Position numbers and translations under genes: made by a program. The notes under the pieces were generated by a model, which worked only from the letters and a program-made list of their open reading frames with translations, was not told where the DNA came from and did not search any database. Below, one piece after another: positions 5,834-5,925 of a stretch of 5,925 nucleotides of DNA. This DNA comes from Deltaproteobacteria bacterium (GTDB lineage Bacteria; Desulfobacterota; BSN033; UBA1163). Location of the stretch: assembly GCA_016875155.1 (NCBI GenBank), contig VGSD01000194.1:1-5925 (forward strand), written 5' to 3'. Each line of letters starts with the position of its first letter. Positions within the stretch are counted from its first letter, which is position 1.

Positions 5834-5925
5834 TTCACGAAATTCTAACTTGTTGATATTATTTAGGTAATTTGATACATGAAACAACCATTTCCCAACC
5901 AAAGAAAAACTCATTTGTTTCAAAT

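Larger units (their letters stand above)
5615..5925. other. Intergenic region rich in inverted repeats; no supported gene
   Basis: These 311 bases precede the synthetase gene. They hold at least four short inverted repeats, listed separately, in an AT-rich background, and no convincing sigma-70 promoter for the gene at 5614. At the right edge a minus-strand frame is open from 5924 to a TAA at 5859 (21 codons, ending CIKLPK), which might be the tail of an upstream gene. A plus-strand frame starts with ATG at 5879 and is open to the edge (15 codons). The two overlap, so at most one is likely real, and neither is long enough to judge. Confidence 0.5.

Noticed and set aside
5787..5923. Minus-strand frame of 45 codons ending with a LFGKGRWGGIL-like tail
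   Set aside because: The tail is encoded by the C-rich repeat tract itself, a common source of spurious frames; no start context or family similarity is seen.

Overview
All five recognisable genes in this window lie on the minus strand, so transcription runs from high to low coordinates. Base composition is moderate (mid-40s % GC by eye). The gene styles fit an anaerobic, metabolically versatile bacterium of the Desulfobacterota (deltaproteobacterial) type: a MalT-like STAND ATPase with a SARP/BTAD-type winged helix, a CoA-binding ADP-forming acyl-CoA synthetase alpha subunit, and an MNT/HEPN toxin-antitoxin pair. This taxonomic guess is inference from protein style, not a proven assignment.

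Layout, in transcription order. (i) 5925-5615 is a non-coding or poorly resolved stretch rich in inverted repeats. It may hold the tail of an upstream minus-strand gene at its outer edge. (ii) 5614-4181 encodes a 477-residue acetyl-CoA synthetase (ADP-forming) alpha-type protein. It keeps the phosphohistidine and its supporting glutamate, but no ATP-grasp beta subunit is next to it. (iii) 4184-3594 encodes a 196-residue polytopic membrane protein of no family I recognise, joined to the previous gene by a 4-base ATGA overlap. (iv) 3593-3437 is an intergenic gap with a candidate promoter and operator-like inverted repeat. (v) 3436-3128 and 3141-2782 encode an MntA-type minimal nucleotidyltransferase antitoxin and a HepT-type HEPN RNase toxin, overlapping by 14 bases and both with intact catalytic motifs. 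(vi) 2725-1 encodes a very large MalT-like STAND transcriptional regulator that runs off the left edge. All 908 visible codons were read through without a stop or frameshift.

Two transcription units are suggested: CoA-binding protein + membrane protein, then mntA-hepT, possibly reading on into the STAND regulator 56 bases further down. MntA is expected to neutralise HepT by AMPylating its motif tyrosine. The STAND protein is expected to bind a ligand and ATP, then activate unknown promoters through its C-terminal winged helix. Whether the toxin-antitoxin pair and the STAND regulator work together is not shown by the sequence.

I see no tRNA, rRNA, CRISPR array or transposase. The clearest second looks are the orphan synthetase alpha subunit with its coupled membrane protein, the TA pair placed directly before a STAND regulator, and the cluster of competing hairpins before the synthetase gene.
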